Positions 61,792 to 64,000 of a DNA stretch of 64,000 bases are shown here, one piece after another. How positions within the stretch are numbered: the stretch's first letter is position 1; every line of letters starts with the position of its first letter. The DNA is from Bog-159 sp963818855. Its GTDB lineage: Bacteria > Acidobacteriota > Terriglobia > Bryobacterales > Bryobacteraceae. Both the position numbers and the translations under genes were made by a program. Below the pieces are notes generated by a model. The model saw only the letters and a program-made list of their open reading frames with translations. It was not told the DNA's origin and made no database searches. The DNA lies in the NCBI GenBank assembly GCA_963818855.1, contig CAWFUH010000006.1, positions 62,001 through 126,000 on the forward strand, given 5' to 3'.

Positions 61792-63270
61792 GTGACCCAG
61801 GCCGCACCTCCCGCCGACACCCAAGCCACGATCGAAAACTTTCTGAAATCGTCGCGCCGCCCCGCCCTCCTCGAACCCGGCGAGCCGCTCCTGCCGCTGG
61901 CCGCCGATAATTACGCCCTCCAACTGCGCAGCTCCCGCCTGACCCTCCAGGCCTGGGACGACACGCGCAACCTGGTGCGGCGCGTGACCGGCGTCGCCCA
62001 CCAATCGCGCGGCCGGCTGGAGTTGGTCGTCGAACAATTCGCCCACCGGGAAGGCCGCCTGTTCCTGGTGGACCTGGCGCGCCCCTCCAGCCAGGATTTC
62101 GAACGCCGCAGCGAACGCCTGATCTTCCGTGAGCGCTTCCGGCAGTTCCTCACCCGCCAGTTCCCCGATTGGACGCTGGCTGAGATCAGCGCCGAGCCCA
62201 ACCTGGAAGCCAGCCTGTCCCCCAGTTATCCCCGCGCGTTCCTGCGCCGCGGGCAAAGCGGATGGGCCGCCATCGGCGCGCCGCCGGAAAGCGATGCCGC
62301 CGGACTGCTCACCTTCGGGCTGATCTGGCTCGATCATTTGCGCCGCCGCGAGAAGCGGGTTGCCATCGAGGGACTCGCGCTCTACGTGCCGCGCGGCCAG
62401 GAGCGCCACACCAGCCTGCGCCTGCCCTGGTTGAGCGAGGAAGCCGCGCGCTACGAATTGTTCGCCTACGACGAACACGATTTCACCGCACATATCGATC
62501 CCGCCGATTTCGGGAACGTGGATACCCGCGTAGAAGTCTGCCGTCAGCCCGCGCCCCTGGGACCGTTCGCGCCTCTGCTGGACCAGCCCGAAGTCGAGCA
62601 CGTCGCCCGGCATGATGGTTCGATTAGATTGCGGGTGCGCGGCGTGGAGTTCGCACAGGCGTCGGAGAGCGGCGTGCGCTTCGGTCTCGCGCGGCGCGCC
62701 ACCGCCCACCCACATCACTTGCCGGAAATAGCGCGGCTGGCGCAGGAATTGGCCGCGCGCCGCTCGCCCGCGGCCGAGGATCGCGACCACCCGCTTTACC
62801 GCCGCAATCCGGAAGCCTGGCTCGAATCGCAGGTGCGCGCGCATGTCGAGCACATCTACGCGCCCCTCCAACCCACGCCCATCTACGATCAGGTGCCCGC
62901 GTTCGCCGGCGGTGATCGCGGCGTGCTGGATCTGTTGGCCGTGGAGCGGTCCGGCCGTTTGGCCGTGCTGGAGTTGAAGGCCACCGCCGATCTGCAGCTT
63001 CCCATCCAGGCGCTGGATTACTGGCTGAGGGTAAAGTGGCACCTCGACCGCGATGAGTTCACGCCCAATGGATATTTCCCCGGCGTCCAGCTGCTACCCG
63101 AACCGCCCCGCCTGTTTCTCGTGTCGCCGGCACTCGAATTCCATCCCGCCAGCGAGATCGTTCTGAGCTTTTTCTCACCAGCCATAGACGTGCAGCGTGT
63201 GGGTGTAGGGGTAGAATGGCGTAAGGGGTTGCAAGTGATGTTCCGCCTCAGCGGAGCCGAACGCCCCTGA
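61792..63270 (+). CDS. Protein with PD-(D/E)XK nuclease-like C-terminal domain, function unknown
   Basis: This soluble protein is 492 residues from the GTG at 61792; an in-frame ATG at 61699 would overlap the divergent gene's start by 13 bases. The C-terminal part has the PD-(D/E)XK core: Asp codon at 62929 in GVLDLLAVE, then ELK at 62971-62979 in RLAVLELKA, followed by a QALDYW motif like the QxxxY of RecB-type nucleases. The N-terminal 330 residues are charged and not recognised (VEQFAHREGRLFLVDLARPS, FRQFLTRQFPDWTLAEISAE). It could be a DNA-processing or defence nuclease, but no helicase or toxin gene adjoins it. Confidence 0.72.
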   Translation: MTQAAPPADTQATIENFLKSSRRPALLEPGEPLLPLAADNYALQLRSSRLTLQAWDDTRNLVRRVTGVAHQSRGRLELVVEQFAHREGRLFLVDLARPSSQDFERRSERLIFRERFRQFLTRQFPDWTLAEISAEPNLEASLSPSYPRAFLRRGQSGWAAIGAPPESDAAGLLTFGLIWLDHLRRREKRVAIEGLALYVPRGQERHTSLRLPWLSEEAARYELFAYDEHDFTAHIDPADFGNVDTRVEVCRQPAPLGPFAPLLDQPEVEHVARHDGSIRLRVRGVEFAQASESGVRFGLARRATAHPHHLPEIARLAQELAARRSPAAEDRDHPLYRRNPEAWLESQVRAHVEHIYAPLQPTPIYDQVPAFAGGDRGVLDLLAVERSGRLAVLELKATADLQLPIQALDYWLRVKWHLDRDEFTPNGYFPGVQLLPEPPRLFLVSPALEFHPASEIVLSFFSPAIDVQRVGVGVEWRKGLQVMFRLSGAERP

Positions 63271-63282
63271 TGCCCGATGTCA

Positions 63283-63298
63283 GGGCGGGCTTTAGCCC
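63283..63298. repeat. Dispersed repeat R3, inverted fragment c
   Basis: GGGCGGGCTTTAGCCC is the reverse complement of the core of R3 at 24917 and 28641, here truncated. It begins 12 bases after the stop of the nuclease-like gene. Confidence 0.6.
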
Positions 63299-63340
63299 AA
63301 TGCTACTTAGTTTTCGCGCAACCGAACCCGTGCATAAATT

Positions 63341-63464
63341 GTGGGGCGGGACTCCAGTCCTGCGGCCGACGACCACGTCGGCCTGCTCGCGTGTGGAACG
63401 GCTGGTTCCAAAGCGCGCAGGGCGGGTCCTGGAGGACCCGCGCAGACCTGGAGGTCTGCCCCAC
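63341..63464. repeat. Modular hairpin repeat R2, copy f
   Basis: The longest copy. It holds GCGGGACTCCAGTCCTGC (63346-63363), CCGACGACCACGTCGG (63366-63381), an extra GGAACGGCTGGTTCC stem (63395-63409), GCGGGTCCTGGAGGACCCGC (63422-63441) and GCAGACCTGGAGGTCTGC (63442-63459). Ends are GTGGGGC and GCCCCAC. Confidence 0.85.
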
Positions 63465-63495
63465 AAACTGCGTTTCCAGGAAGAGGACGCCCATC

Positions 63496-64000
63496 ATGCT
63501 CCGGTACTTCAAACAAGCCAGATCCGCTGTTTCCTTGCTCAGTCCGCGTGACGTGCGCGAACGTGCGGATCGTCCCGTATTGGTCGGGTTGGTCGCCAAC
63601 AGCGGCGCCGCATACGCCGAAATGGAAGACTTCCTAAGCCCGCCCGAAGTCTCACATGAGAAGCGCATGCAGGTGATCGAGACCGTGCACCGCGCCACTG
63701 ATCCTGACATTCCTAAGAAGTTCGACCTGGTGCTGTATCAACAGGATCTGCCTTGCCCTAAGACGGCATTCCATTTCTACCGCGACGATCCCGGCCGCAC
63801 GGTGCAGGAGATCGTGAAAGCGCGCGAAGATCTGGGCCTGGCCCTGGCGCGGAGTTTCTATGCTTTCCGCAAACCGGTGGTCGACCGCATCATTACCGCC
63901 GTGGCGAAGGAGAACGGCATCTTCGCGGTCGCCAGTGCGCTGCCCAACGTAATCCCCAGCGTCCTGGAATTGCCATGGGCCGTGGGAGAGTTCGCTTCCG
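63496..64000 (+). CDS. Hypothetical protein, N-terminal part (cut by window edge)
   Basis: From the ATG at 63496, preceded by AGGAAGAGG at good spacing, 168 residues are open to the window end. The start MLRYFKQARSAVSLLSPRDV is followed by a small alpha/beta region (RPVLVGLVANSGAAYAEMED, FDLVLYQQDLPCPKTAFHFY) and then helices with a hydrophobic stretch (IFAVASALPNVIPSVLELPW). VGLVANSGA resembles a nucleotide-binding loop but lacks GxxxxGK. Possibly a membrane-associated protein like DUF697 families; I do not recognise it. Confidence 0.7.
   Translation, partial: MLRYFKQARSAVSLLSPRDVRERADRPVLVGLVANSGAAYAEMEDFLSPPEVSHEKRMQVIETVHRATDPDIPKKFDLVLYQQDLPCPKTAFHFYRDDPGRTVQEIVKAREDLGLALARSFYAFRKPVVDRIITAVAKENGIFAVASALPNVIPSVLELPWAVGEFAS

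Overview
The window looks like chromosomal DNA of a GC-rich Acidobacteriota, most like the Solibacter/Bryobacter group. This is inferred from gene content only. The signs are Oar-type TonB receptors with a carboxypeptidase-regulatory-like N-domain, several FG-GAP/UnbV (CRTAC1-type) secreted proteins, an ECF sigma factor fused in operon to a Ser/Thr kinase with PD40 repeats, GloVer-type repeat proteins, and many GTG/TTG starts. I found no rRNA, tRNA, CRISPR array, phage or transposase.

Layout. 1-4.6 kb: a cut TonB receptor, a small operon (two coupled SMR/EamA half-transporters plus a formylglycine-generating-enzyme-like protein), then lepB and a mannose-1-phosphate guanylyltransferase. 4.6-12.5 kb: two coupled exported beta-sandwich proteins, a small exported protein, a ketoacyl synthase homologue lacking all three catalytic residues, CCA-adding enzyme, a Xer recombinase and a conserved hypothetical. 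12.6-16 kb: PLP block (pdxR-like, pdxS, pdxT) plus an ArsC/LMW-phosphatase-like protein. 16-23.7 kb: a four-gene signalling operon of two histidine kinases, a lone receiver and a REC-PAS-GGDEF-EAL protein. 24-28.7 kb: an ECF sigma/Ser-Thr kinase pair bracketed by dispersed hairpin repeats. 28.7-32.8 kb: translation genes rplM-rpsI-rpsB-tsf-pyrH-frr. 32.9-34.9 kb: a beta-helix protein and a zinc-ribbon membrane protein.

34.9-55.8 kb reads as a fucose-centred region. On the minus strand is a lacI/fucose-1-phosphate guanylyltransferase/fucP operon with 4-nt overlaps. On the plus strand are a TonB receptor, three UnbV/FG-GAP proteins with a large TPR protein, an alpha-L-fucosidase, a GDP-mannose-3,5-epimerase-like enzyme, a compact fucokinase-like GHMP kinase, an SDR and a receiver protein. 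TTAACGTTAA-like palindromes just downstream of good promoters suggest that one LacI protein controls these units. The guanylyltransferase and kinase, fused as Fkp in Bacteroides, would here be separate genes. 55.8-59.1 kb: a three-gene nonulosonate/bacillosamine-type sugar operon. 59-64 kb: a GloVer repeat protein, a PD-(D/E)XK-type protein of unknown role and a cut hypothetical.

Three dispersed repeat families run through the window and partly supply start regions, stop codons or N-termini of genes. The most striking (R2) is built from interchangeable 16-20 bp perfect hairpins between GTGGGGC and GCCCCAC ends. Three genes (24.3, 28.5 and 47.2 kb) carry apparent single-base frameshifts; sequencing error cannot be excluded.
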